A DNA stretch of 64,000 nt, from NCBI GenBank assembly GCA_965215145.1, contig OZ244038.1:868001-932000 (forward strand), given 5' to 3'. Positions 1 to 8,955 of this stretch are shown in pieces (the stretch's first letter is position 1; the number at the start of each line of letters is the position of its first letter). This DNA is from G965215145 sp965215145. GTDB lineage: Bacteria; Bacteroidota; Rhodothermia; Rhodothermales; JANQRZ01. The notes under the pieces were generated by a model. It ran no database searches. It was given only the letters and a program-made list of their open reading frames with translations, and had not been told where the DNA came from. Position numbers and translations under genes: made by a program.

Positions 1-2
1 TC

Positions 3-401
3 ATCCTCGTCTCGGCTGTCCAGGAGGCCGAGCGGATCGGGGACCTCGCCAAGAGCCTCTCTCAGGCCGCGACGCTGGCCGAGCGGCCCCGCCTCGGCGA
101 GCGCGTCCGCCCGCTCCGCGACCTCCGCGACCGGATCGCGGCGATGATCGAGCTGACCCGGCGGGGGTTCATCCAGGGCGACGCCGACGCGGCGCAGCGC
201 GTCACCGACGAGCACCGGCGGGTCAAGGCCGAGGTCGGCGACTACCTCGCCGCCCTCGCCCGCGCCGACGACGTGACGGCCAACGAGGCCGTCGTCTTCG
301 CCATCTCGGCGCGGATGCTCGGCCGCGTCTCGTCGCACCTCTCGAACATCGTCTCCTCCGTCCTCGTCCCCTTCGACCAGATCCGCCGCCCGGCCGTCTG
401 A
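3..401 (+). CDS. PhoU-domain protein, C-terminal fragment (5' end outside window)
   Basis: The reading frame is open from the first bases and ends at 401, so the start lies upstream. The visible ~132 residues are helical; the segment AERIGDLAKSLS near the start and SHLSNIVSSVLVPFDQI near the end resemble the paired metal-binding helices of PhoU domains. PhoU domains occur as free phosphate-signalling regulators or as the cytoplasmic tail of Na/Pi cotransporters; which one applies cannot be told from this fragment. A Na/Pi cotransporter without such a tail lies far away at 50.2-51.5 kb. Family call is inference from motif likeness. Confidence 0.6.
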   Translation: MLVSAVQEAERIGDLAKSLSQAATLAERPRLGERVRPLRDLRDRIAAMIELTRRGFIQGDADAAQRVTDEHRRVKAEVGDYLAALARADDVTANEAVVFAISARMLGRVSSHLSNIVSSVLVPFDQIRRPAV

Positions 402-440
402 ACCCGGAGGCCTCCCCGAACGTCCCCTTCCGTAACGCCC

Positions 441-1013
441 GTGGCCCTCACCCACTCCGAGATGGTCCCGCTCGGGGCCGCCGCCCCGCCCTTCGACCTC
501 CCCGTCGCCAACCCCGACGTGGACGGCCGCGACGGCGCCACCCGCGCGCTCGATGACTTCGCCGACGCCGAGGTGCTGGCGGTGGTGTTCTGGTGTAACC
601 ACTGCCCGTACGTCCACGCCGTCGAGGACCGCGTGACCGCGCTGGCGCGGGAGATGGTCGGCCGCGGCGTCCGCTTCGTCGCCATCTCCGCCAACGACGC
701 CGAGGCGTACCCCGAGGACTCGTTCGAGAAGATGGCCGAGCGGGCGCGTGACAAGGCGTATCCGTTTCCGTATCTCTACGATGAGGACCAAGCGGTTGCC
801 CGCGCCTACGACGCCGTCTGCACCCCCGACTTCTTCGTGTTCGACCGGGATCGCCGCCTCGCCTATCGGGGCCGCCTCGACGACGGCCGCCCCGGCCGGG
901 AGCCGACGACGGCGGACCTCCGCGACGCGCTCGACGCGCTGCTGGAGCGGGGCGAGGCGCCGGCCGAGCAGCTCCCCTCGATGGGGTGCAGCATCAAGTG
1001 GAAGGCGGCCTGA
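441..1013 (+). CDS. Thioredoxin-like (AhpC/TSA-type redoxin) protein
   Basis: 190 residues with a thioredoxin-fold redoxin domain. The motif FWCNHCPYV carries a CxxC pair (C52, C55), and later TPDFFVFDRDRRLAYRG matches the cis-Pro/beta-strand region of the AhpC/TSA and TlpA-like families. The WCNHCPYV signature is typical of a stand-alone cytoplasmic redoxin group; no signal peptide is seen. It likely reduces disulfides or peroxides, substrate unknown. The start is GTG at 441; an ATG seven codons in (462) is an alternative. It follows the PhoU fragment by 39 bases and may be cotranscribed. Confidence 0.88.
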   Translation: MALTHSEMVPLGAAAPPFDLPVANPDVDGRDGATRALDDFADAEVLAVVFWCNHCPYVHAVEDRVTALAREMVGRGVRFVAISANDAEAYPEDSFEKMAERARDKAYPFPYLYDEDQAVARAYDAVCTPDFFVFDRDRRLAYRGRLDDGRPGREPTTADLRDALDALLERGEAPAEQLPSMGCSIKWKAA

Positions 1014-1072
1014 CCGGGGCTCGCCGGGCCGGATTCGAGAAACATGCGGGCCCGGTCGGCCGTCCTAGCGGG

Positions 1073-1306
1073 GTGTCCTCCTCCGCGCCCCCGCCCGCCC
1101 CGTTCGAGCCGCGCCGGCTGCTGCTGGTCTTCGGCGCGGTGATCGCCCTCGGCAACCTCGTCGGGTGGGCTGTAGCGGACCTCCACCGCTTCGGCGCCGT
1201 GACGGCGCGCGGGCCGCGGACGGCGCTCCTCGTCGCCTCGGCCGTGCTGGCGCTCTACCTCGTCGTCCGCGCCGCCGAGTGGATCACCGCGCGCGACGCC
1301 GCCTGA
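1073..1306 (+). CDS. Small two-helix membrane protein, unknown function
   Basis: I do not recognise this 77-residue protein. From the GTG at 1073 it has a Pro/Ala-rich N-terminus, then hydrophobic helices around LLLVFGAVIALGNLVGW and ALLVASAVLALYLVV, and ends AAEWITARDAA. An in-frame start at 986 would overlap the redoxin gene and add a non-hydrophobic leader, so the internal GTG is preferred. The next gene is another small membrane protein 12 bases downstream. Confidence 0.55.
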   Translation: MSSSAPPPAPFEPRRLLLVFGAVIALGNLVGWAVADLHRFGAVTARGPRTALLVASAVLALYLVVRAAEWITARDAA

Positions 1307-1318
1307 ACCCCCTCTCCC

Positions 1319-1561
1319 ATGCCCCACCCCCGAAACGAGCCGAAGAGCCCCGTCACCGGCACCCTCTGGGTCGTTGCCGTCGTCGCCGCGCTGATGGCGC
1401 TGATGCTCGTCGCCCTCGTGGCGCCCCGGGTGTTCGGCTCCGAGGAGGCGTCGTGGATCGCGGGCCTCGTGGCGGCCGTCGTCGTCGGCGGCGGGGTCGT
1501 CGCCTACGGCCTCTCGAAGCGCGGCGCGGGGACGACGGAGGTCGTCCGCCCGGAGGAGTAG
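1319..1561 (+). CDS. Small two-helix membrane protein, unknown function
   Basis: 80 residues starting at ATG 1319. Two hydrophobic segments are visible (about residues 17-37 and 45-65), with short polar ends (MPHPRNEPKSP and VVRPEE). No family recognised. It directly follows another small membrane protein and precedes phenylalanine hydroxylase by ~105 bases. Confidence 0.6.
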   Translation: MPHPRNEPKSPVTGTLWVVAVVAALMALMLVALVAPRVFGSEEASWIAGLVAAVVVGGGVVAYGLSKRGAGTTEVVRPEE

Positions 1562-1665
1562 GCCCCGGCTCGGAAGCCCGAACGGGAATCCTCTGGTAGG
1601 AGGCGGGCGTAGGTTCGGAAGCGCTTCCGACGCGCCCTGTGCATCCCCCGAAAGCCCCACCGAAG

Positions 1666-2523
1666 ATGATTGACGAGCAGACCCTGGCCCCCGCGGAGCC
1701 CGCCGAGGAGGAGTTCAAGTCGGCCTACGAGAAGGAGGGCGTCGCCGACGTCGACCCCCGCTGCATCCCCCACGACCTCGACGGCGAGCCGCCGCTGGGC
1801 GACGAGATCGCCCCGCCGACGTACCCCGACGGCGACCACGAGACGTGGAACTTCCTCTTCCGCCGGCAGATGGACCTCCTGCCCGGCCGCGCCTCCGAGA
1901 CGTACCTCCAGGGCGTCGAGCAGCTCGGCCTCTCCGACGACGGCATCCCCGCGCTCCACGACCTCGCCCGCGTCCTCCGCCGCGAGACCGACTGGACCGT
2001 CGCCCGCATCCCGGGCCTCCTCCACGAGCGCGACTTCTTCCGCCTCCTCGCCGAGCGGAAGTTCCCCTCGACCGACTACATCCGCGGCAAGGAGGAGCTC
2101 GACTATACCCCCGCGCCCGACATGTTCCACGACATCTTCGGGCACATGCCGACGCTGACGCAGCCGGCCTTTGCGGACTTCTACCAGCTCTTCGGCCAGG
2201 CCGCCCTCGACGCGAAGGGCCGCGACCGGCAGAGCCTGGAGCGGTTCCACTGGTTCACCGTCGAGTTCGGGCTCATCGCCGACGGGCCGTCGGCGCAGGA
2301 CCCCGCCGGATACCGCATCTTCGGCGCGGGCATCATGAGCTCGAAGGGGGAGGTGCTCAATGCGCTCTCGGACAACGTCGAGCACCGGCCGTTCTCGCCG
2401 GAGGCCGTGATCAGCCAGGACTACGACGTGTGGCACCTCCAGCCGATCCTGTTCGTGCTGGAGAGCTTCGAGCAGCTCGTCGAGGAGTTCACCGGCTGGG
2501 CCAAGAGCCGGAGGCTGCTGTAA
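1666..2523 (+). CDS. phhA: Phenylalanine 4-monooxygenase (aromatic amino acid hydroxylase)
   Basis: Converts phenylalanine to tyrosine using Fe(II), O2 and a pterin cofactor. The 285-residue protein is the single-domain bacterial form. The 2-His-1-carboxylate iron site is visible: H155 and H160 in PDMFHDIFGHMP and E200 in FHWFTVEFGL. The pterin-binding region around PGLLHERDFF is also present. I chose the ATG at 1666; an in-frame GTG at 1639 would add nine residues. A strong hairpin terminator follows at 2558. Pterin recycling genes are not in the window. Confidence 0.95.
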   Translation: MIDEQTLAPAEPAEEEFKSAYEKEGVADVDPRCIPHDLDGEPPLGDEIAPPTYPDGDHETWNFLFRRQMDLLPGRASETYLQGVEQLGLSDDGIPALHDLARVLRRETDWTVARIPGLLHERDFFRLLAERKFPSTDYIRGKEELDYTPAPDMFHDIFGHMPTLTQPAFADFYQLFGQAALDAKGRDRQSLERFHWFTVEFGLIADGPSAQDPAGYRIFGAGIMSSKGEVLNALSDNVEHRPFSPEAVISQDYDVWHLQPILFVLESFEQLVEEFTGWAKSRRLL

Positions 2524-2557
2524 CCGCCCGGCCTCTCCAGCAGCCCGCAAGATTCCG

Positions 2558-2601
2558 CCGGCCGCCTGACGTGCCAACGTCTAGGGCGGCCGGGGCTATT
2601 T
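2558..2601 (+). terminator. Rho-independent terminator after phhA
   Basis: A 9-bp perfect stem (CCGGCCGCC at 2558-2566 with GGCGGCCGG at 2585-2593) with an inner GACGT/ACGTC stem is followed by GGCTATTTT. It lies 35 bases after the phhA stop and before acylphosphatase, so those two genes are probably separate transcripts. Confidence 0.7.
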
Positions 2602-2626
2602 TCCCCGCGCCTTGGCCCCCCACCCG

Positions 2627-3040
2627 ATGCCGCACCCCATGCGCCCCTTTGGTCCTCCCGACGCCTCGCTCCGCCTCGAAGTCCGCCTGAGCGGGGGCGT
2701 GCAGGGCGTCGGCTTCCGGCAGTTCGCGCAGCGTGCGGCCCGCGAAGTCGGCGTCGCCGGGCACGCCCGCAACATGAAGGACGGCACGGTCGGGGTCGTC
2801 GCCGAGGGGGAGCGGGCTCGGCTCGAAGCCTTCCTCGATCGGCTCCGCGAGGGGCCTCCGGCGGCGCGAGTCGAGGGCGTCGAGGAGCAGTGGTCGCCGC
2901 CGTTCGGGATGTACGACGAGTTCGTGATCGCCACGCGCTACACCGCGCCGCCGCTCGTGGACGGGCTCGGCTCGAAGGGGGGCACGGGCGAGCCGGTAAC
3001 GCGCGCGAAGGCGTCCGAGGACGGCCAGGCCGGCGGCTGA
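2627..3040 (+). CDS. acyP: Acylphosphatase with C-terminal extension
   Basis: Hydrolyses acylphosphates such as acetyl phosphate or 1,3-bisphosphoglycerate. The signature GVQGVGFRQFAQ carries the catalytic Arg, and GHARNMKDGTVGVVAEG carries the catalytic Asn. Typical acylphosphatases are ~90 residues; this one has an extra ~40-residue polar tail after the fold (from about FVIATRYTAPP). ATG at 2627 or 2639 are both possible starts; TTG at 2612 is less likely. The family call is firm; the tail's role is unknown. Confidence 0.92.
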   Translation: MPHPMRPFGPPDASLRLEVRLSGGVQGVGFRQFAQRAAREVGVAGHARNMKDGTVGVVAEGERARLEAFLDRLREGPPAARVEGVEEQWSPPFGMYDEFVIATRYTAPPLVDGLGSKGGTGEPVTRAKASEDGQAGG

Positions 3041-3102
3041 CCCGCGCGCCCGAACCGGCGGGGGGCTCGGTTTATTGCCGTGAGCGGTTGCCCATAAGCG
3101 GA

Positions 3103-3378
3103 CCCCCTGCCGCTCGGCAGGTCGCTCCGCTCCCGGCGCGAGCGGCTGTCCCCCTTGCGAAGGGCAGGGTCGCTAAGTTCTATCGCCCAAGCCCCCGATC
3201 TAGTCATCCCCGACCCCGATCGGGGATCCAGAAGAGGACCGGGACCGCGTCTGGATCCCCGCCTCCGCGGGGATGACAAGGGGAGAGCAGGGGCACGTCT
3301 CAGAACTTAGCAGCCCTGCTTCCGAAGGGGGACAGCTTGGTCTCCTTTGAGCGCAGCGATGGGAGACCGAGCGGGGGG
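3103..3378. repeat. Nested inverted repeat (MITE/REP-like), intergenic
   Basis: The 366-base gap between acyP and the SDR gene holds a nested palindrome. Inner arms: GTCATCCCCG...GGGATCCAG near 3204-3232 pairs with CTGGATCCCCG...GGGGATGAC near 3252-3280. Outer arms: CTGTCCCCCTTGCGAAGGG...CTAAGTTCT near 3147-3181 pairs with AGAACTTAG...CGAAGGGGGACAG near 3300-3334, and weaker likeness continues outward on both sides. No transposase is inside. A related sequence lies at 16650-16815. No gene is seen here. Confidence 0.65.
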
Positions 3379-3406
3379 TTAGGCCCACGAGCAATCAAGC
3401 ACCTCT

Positions 3407-4186
3407 CTAGTCCCGCATCATCCGCTTGCCGGCCTCCAGCACGAGCGCCGTCGGGACGAACCGGGTGGCCGTCGCCACGACGGCGTTGAGCGCGCCGCTC
3501 ACGGCGAGGCGGTCGTTCTCCAGGAGCGCTTCGAGCCCGCGGCGGGCCACCTTCTCCGGCGTCTCGGCCGAGCGTCCGCCGGGGACGCCGTCCATGTCGG
3601 CCCGGTCGAAGAAGCCCGTCGTCGTCGGCCCCGGCGCGAGGCAGGTGACGTGGACGCCCGAGCCGCCGACCTCGGCGTGGAGCGCCTCGGAGAAGCTCTT
3701 CACGAACGCCTTCGTGGCGGCGTAGACGGCGAAGTACGGGACGGGCTGGAAGGCCGCCGTCGAGGCCACGTTGAGGACGCCGCCCGTGCCCCGCTCCAGC
3801 ATCGCCGGGAGGAGCAGCCGCGTCAGCGCGACGAGGCTCGCCACGTTCAGCGTCACCATCGCCTCGTACTCGGCGGCCTCATGCGCCGTGAACGCCCCCT
3901 GCTTGCCGAACCCCGCGTTGTTGATGAGCACGTCCACTCTGAGCCCCTCCCGCTCCAGCCGCTCGGCGAGGGGCTGCGCGGCGCCGGGCTCGCCGAGGTC
4001 GTGGGGGAGCGCGTGGGCCTCCGTGCCGAGGCGGCGGAACTCGTCGGCCAGCCGGTCGAGGCGGTCGGCGGAGCGGGCGGTGAGGACGAGGCGGGCGCCG
4101 TCGTAGGCGAGCTGGCGGGCCATCGCCTCGCCGATGCCGCCGGAGGCGCCGGTGACGAGGACGGTGCGGTCGCGGAAGGAGTCCAT
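3407..4186 (-). CDS. Short-chain dehydrogenase/reductase (SDR), NAD(P)-dependent
   Basis: 259-residue classical SDR from the ATG at 4186. The Rossmann nucleotide motif TGASGGIGEAMA is at residues ~11-22, the NNAG motif follows, and the catalytic YAATKAFVKSF gives the YxxxK pair with the upstream Ser in VASTAAF. Its substrate cannot be told from sequence; it resembles the broad DltE/YqjQ-like group of SDRs. A longer in-frame upstream extension to 4501 covers prmC on the other strand and is not credible. Divergent from prmC, with 84 bases between starts. Confidence 0.93.
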   Translation of the reverse strand: MDSFRDRTVLVTGASGGIGEAMARQLAYDGARLVLTARSADRLDRLADEFRRLGTEAHALPHDLGEPGAAQPLAERLEREGLRVDVLINNAGFGKQGAFTAHEAAEYEAMVTLNVASLVALTRLLLPAMLERGTGGVLNVASTAAFQPVPYFAVYAATKAFVKSFSEALHAEVGGSGVHVTCLAPGPTTTGFFDRADMDGVPGGRSAETPEKVARRGLEALLENDRLAVSGALNAVVATATRFVPTALVLEAGKRMMRD

Positions 4187-4270
4187 CGGAGGAGGGGCGT
4201 TGGGTGAGGGGCGCCGTACTTTCGGGCTCCGTTCCGTGATCCCCCGGCGCCCCCGCGGTGCCCGACCGCC

Positions 4271-5128
4271 ATGCTCACCCGGACCGCCCTGCTCCGCGAC
4301 GCCGTCGCCCGGCTCGACGAGGCCGGCGTCGAGGACGCCCGCCGCAACGCCGAGTGGCTGCTCGAGGAGGCCCTCGGCGTGGACCGCGCCGCGCTCGTGG
4401 CGCATCCCGAGGAGGTGGTCTCGAATGAGGAGCGCGAGCGGTTCGAGGGGATGCTCGCCCGGCGGCTCCGCCGCGAGCCGCTCCAGTACGTCGTCGGGCA
4501 CGCCGACTTCTACGGGCTCCGGCTCGCCGTGGACCCGGCGGTCCTCATCCCCCGGCCCGAGACCGAGGAGGTCGTCGAGGAGGCGCTCCGGCTACTGGGC
4601 GAGCGCGAGCGGCCGTGGGTGCTCGACGTCGGGACCGGCAGCGGCGCCATCGCGCTGGCCCTGAAGCACGAGCGGCCGGACGCCGAGGTCTTCGCCTGCG
4701 ACGCCTCGGAGGCCGCCCTCGCCGTCGCCGCCGCCAACGCCGCGCGGCTCGGCCTCGAGGTCGCCCTCGTCCACGCCGACGCCCTCGCCCCCGCCTTCGC
4801 CGACGGCGTCCCGGCCTGCTTCGACGCCGTCGTCTCGAACCCGCCCTACGTCCCCGCCGCCGAGGCGGGCACGCTCGCGCCGGAGGTCCGCGACCACGAG
4901 CCCGCCGCCGCCCTCTTCACCGGCGACGACCCGCTCCGGTTCTACCGCGCCCTCGCCGGCCACGCCGAGCGCGCGCTCCGCCCCGGCGGCCTCCTCGTCC
5001 TCGAAGCCCACGCCGACTACGCCGCCGACGTGCGGGCCCTCCTCGACGGCGCTGGCTTCGCCGAGGCGGAGCTCCGCCAGGACCTCGCCGGCCGCGACCG
5101 GATCGTCACGGCGCGGCGGCCGGGCTGA
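4271..5128 (+). CDS. prmC: Release factor glutamine methyltransferase PrmC
   Basis: Methylates the Gln of the GGQ motif in peptide release factors RF1/RF2, needed for efficient translation termination. 285 residues: an N-terminal helical domain (1-85), then a SAM-binding Rossmann domain with VLDVGTGSGAIAL and the diagnostic NPPY motif in VVSNPPYVP. Length matches the family. Its 3' end overlaps the convergent deacetylase gene by 23 bases. Confidence 0.96.
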   Translation: MLTRTALLRDAVARLDEAGVEDARRNAEWLLEEALGVDRAALVAHPEEVVSNEERERFEGMLARRLRREPLQYVVGHADFYGLRLAVDPAVLIPRPETEEVVEEALRLLGERERPWVLDVGTGSGAIALALKHERPDAEVFACDASEAALAVAAANAARLGLEVALVHADALAPAFADGVPACFDAVVSNPPYVPAAEAGTLAPEVRDHEPAAALFTGDDPLRFYRALAGHAERALRPGGLLVLEAHADYAADVRALLDGAGFAEAELRQDLAGRDRIVTARRPG

Positions 5129-6032
5129 GTCTGGATCTCTCGACGGCCGCGGCCTCCCGGTACACGACGGCGTGGAGGTCGGCGGTCTCCTCGGGCGTGG
5201 CGGCGTAGCCCCCGGAGAGCAGCAGGCACAGCGGGAGGCCCGCCCCCCGCACCGCCTCAATCACGAACCGGTCCCGCGCCGCGATGCCGGCCCGGCTCAG
5301 CGCGAGCCGCCCGTAGCGGTCCCCGGCGCGCACGTCGATCCCGGCGAGGTAGAACACGAGGTCGGGCTCGGCGCGGCGGAGGACGTCGGGGAGGTGGCGG
5401 CGGAGGGCGTCGAGGTAGGCGCCGTCGGCCGTGCTGTCGGGGAGCGGGACGTCGCGGTCGGAGGGGGGCTTGCGGAAGGGGAAGTTTTTGGCGCCGTGCA
5501 TCGAGAAGGTGAACACGGCCGGGTCGCCGGCGAAGGCGACGGCGTTGCCGTTGCCCTGGTGGACGTCGAGGTCCACGACGAGGGCGCGGCGGAGCCACCG
5601 GGCGCGTTCGAGCGCGCGGGCGGCGACGGCCACGTCGTTGAGCACGCAGAAGCCCTCGCCGTGGTCGGGCATCGCGTGGTGCGTCCCCCCGGCGAGGTTG
5701 CCGGCGAGGCCGTCGGTGAGCGCCATCAGCGCGGCGTTCAGCGTGCCCTGCACGGCGAGGCGGCTGCGGCGGACGAGGGCGGGGCTCCACGGCAGCCCCA
5801 TCCGCCGCTCCTCCTGCCGCGAGAGCGCGCCGGCCGCGAGCCGGTCGAGGTAGCCGCGGGTGTGGGCGAGGAGGAGGTCCGACCAGTCGGCCTCGCGGGG
5901 CCGCACCACGTCCTCCTCCCGGATCACGCCCTCGGCCAGCAGCGTCCGGTGCAGCGCCGCGAACTTCCGCATGGGGAACGGGTGCCGCTCCGGCAGCGGG
6001 ATCACGTAGCCCTCGTGGTAGGAGACGCGCAT
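5106..6032 (-). CDS. Histone deacetylase-superfamily amidohydrolase
   Basis: 308-residue protein of the arginase/deacetylase fold (AcuC, acetoin-utilization, acetylpolyamine hydrolase group). The catalytic His pair is in AGGTHHAMP (H118, H119); zinc ligands are in DLDVHQGNG (D156, H158) and likely D238 in GIDVRAGDRYG. Bacterial members deacetylate small amines or proteins such as acetyl-CoA synthetase; the substrate here is unknown. It overlaps prmC tail-to-tail. Downstream of the glycosyltransferase on the same strand, separated by a palindrome, so cotranscription is possible. Confidence 0.92.
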   Translation of the reverse strand: MRVSYHEGYVIPLPERHPFPMRKFAALHRTLLAEGVIREEDVVRPREADWSDLLLAHTRGYLDRLAAGALSRQEERRMGLPWSPALVRRSRLAVQGTLNAALMALTDGLAGNLAGGTHHAMPDHGEGFCVLNDVAVAARALERARWLRRALVVDLDVHQGNGNAVAFAGDPAVFTFSMHGAKNFPFRKPPSDRDVPLPDSTADGAYLDALRRHLPDVLRRAEPDLVFYLAGIDVRAGDRYGRLALSRAGIAARDRFVIEAVRGAGLPLCLLLSGGYAATPEETADLHAVVYREAAAVERSRLSPAAAP

Positions 6033-6042
6033 GGGCGTGGTT

Positions 6043-6091
6043 CGTATTGCGTAGCGCGTAAGGATGCTTCCCTTACGCGTTACGCAATACG
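6043..6091. repeat. Heptamer-phased palindrome (CGTANNG unit)
   Basis: Two 21-base arms (6043-6063 and 6071-6091) pair with one mismatch around a 7-base loop. Each arm is exactly three 7-mers: CGTATTG, CGTAGCG (CGTAACG in the other arm), CGTAAGG. The right arm contains the last codons and TAA stop of the glycosyltransferase that ends at 6080. Confidence 0.75.
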
Positions 6092-7213
6092 GAGTAGTCG
6101 TCGGTAGGCCGCCTCGAACCGCGCGCGGTCCCGCTCGGGGTCGAACGCCTCGAAGACGCGCGGGGCGTTCGCGTGCCAGCGGGCGCGGGCGGCCTCGTCG
6201 GTCAGGGCGTGGCGGAGCGCGGCGGCGAGTGCGGCGGCGTCGCCCGGCGGCACGACGAGGCCGACGTCGAAGCCGCGCACGACGCGCTCGACCTCGGGCA
6301 GCGCAGTCACCACCAGCGGGAGCCCGGCGGCGAGGTACTCGAAGAGCTTGTTCGGCAGCGCCAGCCGGACGCTCTCGGTGATGGGCTCGGCGACGAAGAC
6401 GCCGAGGTCGGCCGAGGCGGTGAGGGCGAGGAGCTCGTCGGGCGGGGTGTGGGGGAGGAAGTGCGCGCGCCGGCCGAGCGCGTCGGCGGCCTGCCGTTCG
6501 AGCGCCGGCTTCAGCGGCCCGTCGCCGATGGTTACGAGCGCGGCCTCCGGGACGCCGCGCATCGCCCGGACCAGCGTCTCCAGCCCGCGGCCCTCGCGGA
6601 TGAGGCCCTGGTACAGCACGATGGGCTGGTCCCCCGGAATCCCCAGCCGCTCGCGCAGCGCGTCCGTCCGCTCAACGGCGCGGCGGACGGGGAGGTTGTG
6701 GACGAGGAGCGGCTCGGGGATCCGGTACGTCCGCGCCATCCGCTCGGCGATGCTGCGGTTGACGGCGAAGACGGCGTCGCAGCGGCGGAGGTACGCCCGC
6801 TCGACGGCCGTCCACGCCCACGTCGCCCACGGCTTCCCGGCGGTGCCGTCCACGTGGGGGTAGAGCTCGCGGGCGTCGAGCGCGAGCGCGCCGCCGTGGC
6901 GGCGGGCGGCGGCGGCGAGGGCGGGGAGGGTGTAGAGGTCGCTGGCGTGGTAGGCGGCGGCCGGGAGGCAGAGCGCCTCGCGGAGGAAGAGCCGGTGGCA
7001 GCGCCAGAAGAACTCCGGCCCCCGGCGGTCCGGGCGCGGCAGCACCCGCAGCGTCACGCGCTCCCCGGACGGGCGGTCTTCGCTGGGCGGCCCGAGCGTC
7101 AGCGCCGTCACCCGCGCGCCGAGCCCGGCGAGCCAGCGGAGCTGCTTCACCGCGCGTGACGACCCCCGCACGTCCCCGACGAGGGCGAACACGACGTGGG
7201 GCGGTGCGGGCAC
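6080..7213 (-). CDS. Glycosyltransferase family 4 (group 1)
   Basis: 377 residues from GTG at 7213; the longer frame to 7306 would add a poor leader and reach into the protease promoter region. A two-domain GT-B protein: the N-terminal acceptor domain has DARELYPHVDG, the C-terminal donor domain has VLYQGLIREGRGLETLV, then FVAEPITESVRLALPNKLFEYLAAGLPLVV, the E...E type motif that binds the nucleotide sugar. Likely adds a sugar to a cell-surface glycan; donor and acceptor unknown. The last residues (RIA and stop) lie in a palindromic element. Confidence 0.88.
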   Translation of the reverse strand: MPAPPHVVFALVGDVRGSSRAVKQLRWLAGLGARVTALTLGPPSEDRPSGERVTLRVLPRPDRRGPEFFWRCHRLFLREALCLPAAAYHASDLYTLPALAAAARRHGGALALDARELYPHVDGTAGKPWATWAWTAVERAYLRRCDAVFAVNRSIAERMARTYRIPEPLLVHNLPVRRAVERTDALRERLGIPGDQPIVLYQGLIREGRGLETLVRAMRGVPEAALVTIGDGPLKPALERQAADALGRRAHFLPHTPPDELLALTASADLGVFVAEPITESVRLALPNKLFEYLAAGLPLVVTALPEVERVVRGFDVGLVVPPGDAAALAAALRHALTDEAARARWHANAPRVFEAFDPERDRARFEAAYRRLLRIA

Positions 7214-7371
7214 GGGCGACGGGGCAGCGGGGGCGGCGAAGGTACGGCATCCGCCGCACGAAACAATCCGGGGCCATCCTCCGTGCAGGGAAGCCCGTCG
7301 GGCCATCGGAAAGCGACTGGCACCCCGCGCCGCTCCCCGCCTATTTTAGAGCCGTCCCTGCCCCGCGCCGC

Positions 7372-8955
7372 ATGACCAGACGCACCCTCCTCATCAGCCT
7401 CGGCCTCCTCGTCGTCGGCGTGCTCCTCGGGGCGCTGCTGGTGACGCTGCTCCGCCCGTCGCCGGGGCCGGCGGCGGGGGAGGCCGTTGGGGTGGGGGGA
7501 GGGGTGGCCGCGCCGCCGGCGGGCGAGCCCGTCCGCATCGGCGACCCGGACCCGCCGGCCCCGGCGGCGGTCCCCGAGCTGATGAGCCTGAACCGGCTCT
7601 TCCGCAGCGTCGCCGCGCGGGTGACCCCGACGGTCGTCTTCATCGAGGTCGAGACCCGGGCCGACGGGCGGGGGCGGGAGTTCGAGGAGTGGCACCCGTT
7701 CGTGCAGCCCCGGCGGTTCCGGCGCAGCGCCGGAAGTGGCGTCATCGTCTCCGGCGACGGCTACGTCGTCACCAACGCCCACGTCATCGCCGGCGCCGAG
7801 CGGATCCGCGTGCTCCTCAACGACAAGCGCGAGTTCGACGCCGAGACCGTCGGGATGGACCCGACGACGGATCTCGCGGTGATCCGGCTCCTCGGCGTCG
7901 GGGGCGGGGCGGAGGCCGAGGGGGCGCCGCTCCCCGTCGTCGCCCTCGCCGAGCCCGACGCGCTCGAGGTCGGGGAGTGGGTGATCGCGGTGGGCAACCC
8001 GTTCCGCCTGACGAGCACGGTGACGACGGGGATCGTGAGCGCGCTCGGCCGCCAGGTCGACATCATCGAGGACTCCTTCCGCATCGAGGACTTCATCCAA
8101 ACCGACGCCGCCATCAACCCCGGCAACTCCGGCGGCGCCCTCGTCAACCTCCGCGGCGAGCTCGTCGGCGTCGCCACGGCGATCGCCACCGAGAGCGGGT
8201 CCTACGAGGGCTACGGGTTCGCCGTCCCCGTGGACCTCGTGACGCGCGTCGCCAGCGACCTCATCGCCTACGGCGACGTCCGGCGCGGCTACCTCGGCGT
8301 CCAGATCCGCGCCGTCACCGCCGGCGACGCCGACGACCTCGGGCTCGACCGGATCGGCGGCGTCGTCGTCGAGGAGGTCGCCGAGGAGGGGGCCGCCGCC
8401 GAGGCCGGCCTCCGCGTCGGCGACGTGCTGCTGGCGGTGGACGGCCAGGAGGTCGACGCGCCCAACCAGTTCCAGAGCGCGATCGCGCTGCGCCGCCCCG
8501 GCGACGCCATCGCGCTCTCCCTCCGCCGCGGCGGCGACGTGCGCGAGGTCCAGGCCACGTTGATCGGCCGCGAGGATGACGCCTTCCGCACCTGGGTCGC
8601 CGAGGTCGGCGACGGCCGACGGGGGCCGCGCCCGGCGCCGGTGCCGGACGACTACCCGCTCGTCGAGCCGGAGGGCTGGGGGGTCGGGCTGCGCGACCTC
8701 ACGCGGCAGGAGCGCGAGGCGTTCGGGGTAGAGGCGGGCGCCTACGTCTCGTTCGTCCGGCAGGGCGGCCCCGCCGCCGCCGACGGGCTCCCGTCGCGCG
8801 CGGTGATCGTCGAGGTCGAGGGGGAGGCCGTAGCGTCGGCGCAGCAGGCCGAGGCGGCGCTCACGCGGGCGGCCGAGGCCGGTGGGCCGGTGCTGCTCCG
8901 GGTCCGCCGGCTCGATGGGCAGGCCGCGTTCTACGACCTGGAGCCGCCGAGCTAG
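7372..8955 (+). CDS. degQ: DegP/HtrA-type periplasmic serine protease with two PDZ domains
   Basis: 527 residues from ATG 7372. An N-terminal membrane anchor or uncleaved signal (LLISLGLLVVGVLLGALLV) is followed by a trypsin-like protease with the triad H137 (VTNAHVIAG), D167 (TTDLAVI) and S253 (NPGNSGGAL). PDZ1 begins about residue 300 (RRGYLGVQI), and a second PDZ-like region lies at ~430-520. Degrades or refolds misfolded envelope proteins. Transcribed away from the glycosyltransferase, with a ~158-base gap that should hold its promoter. The symbol reflects family only; DegP and DegS cannot be excluded. Confidence 0.93.
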   Translation: MTRRTLLISLGLLVVGVLLGALLVTLLRPSPGPAAGEAVGVGGGVAAPPAGEPVRIGDPDPPAPAAVPELMSLNRLFRSVAARVTPTVVFIEVETRADGRGREFEEWHPFVQPRRFRRSAGSGVIVSGDGYVVTNAHVIAGAERIRVLLNDKREFDAETVGMDPTTDLAVIRLLGVGGGAEAEGAPLPVVALAEPDALEVGEWVIAVGNPFRLTSTVTTGIVSALGRQVDIIEDSFRIEDFIQTDAAINPGNSGGALVNLRGELVGVATAIATESGSYEGYGFAVPVDLVTRVASDLIAYGDVRRGYLGVQIRAVTAGDADDLGLDRIGGVVVEEVAEEGAAAEAGLRVGDVLLAVDGQEVDAPNQFQSAIALRRPGDAIALSLRRGGDVREVQATLIGREDDAFRTWVAEVGDGRRGPRPAPVPDDYPLVEPEGWGVGLRDLTRQEREAFGVEAGAYVSFVRQGGPAAADGLPSRAVIVEVEGEAVASAQQAEAALTRAAEAGGPVLLRVRRLDGQAAFYDLEPPS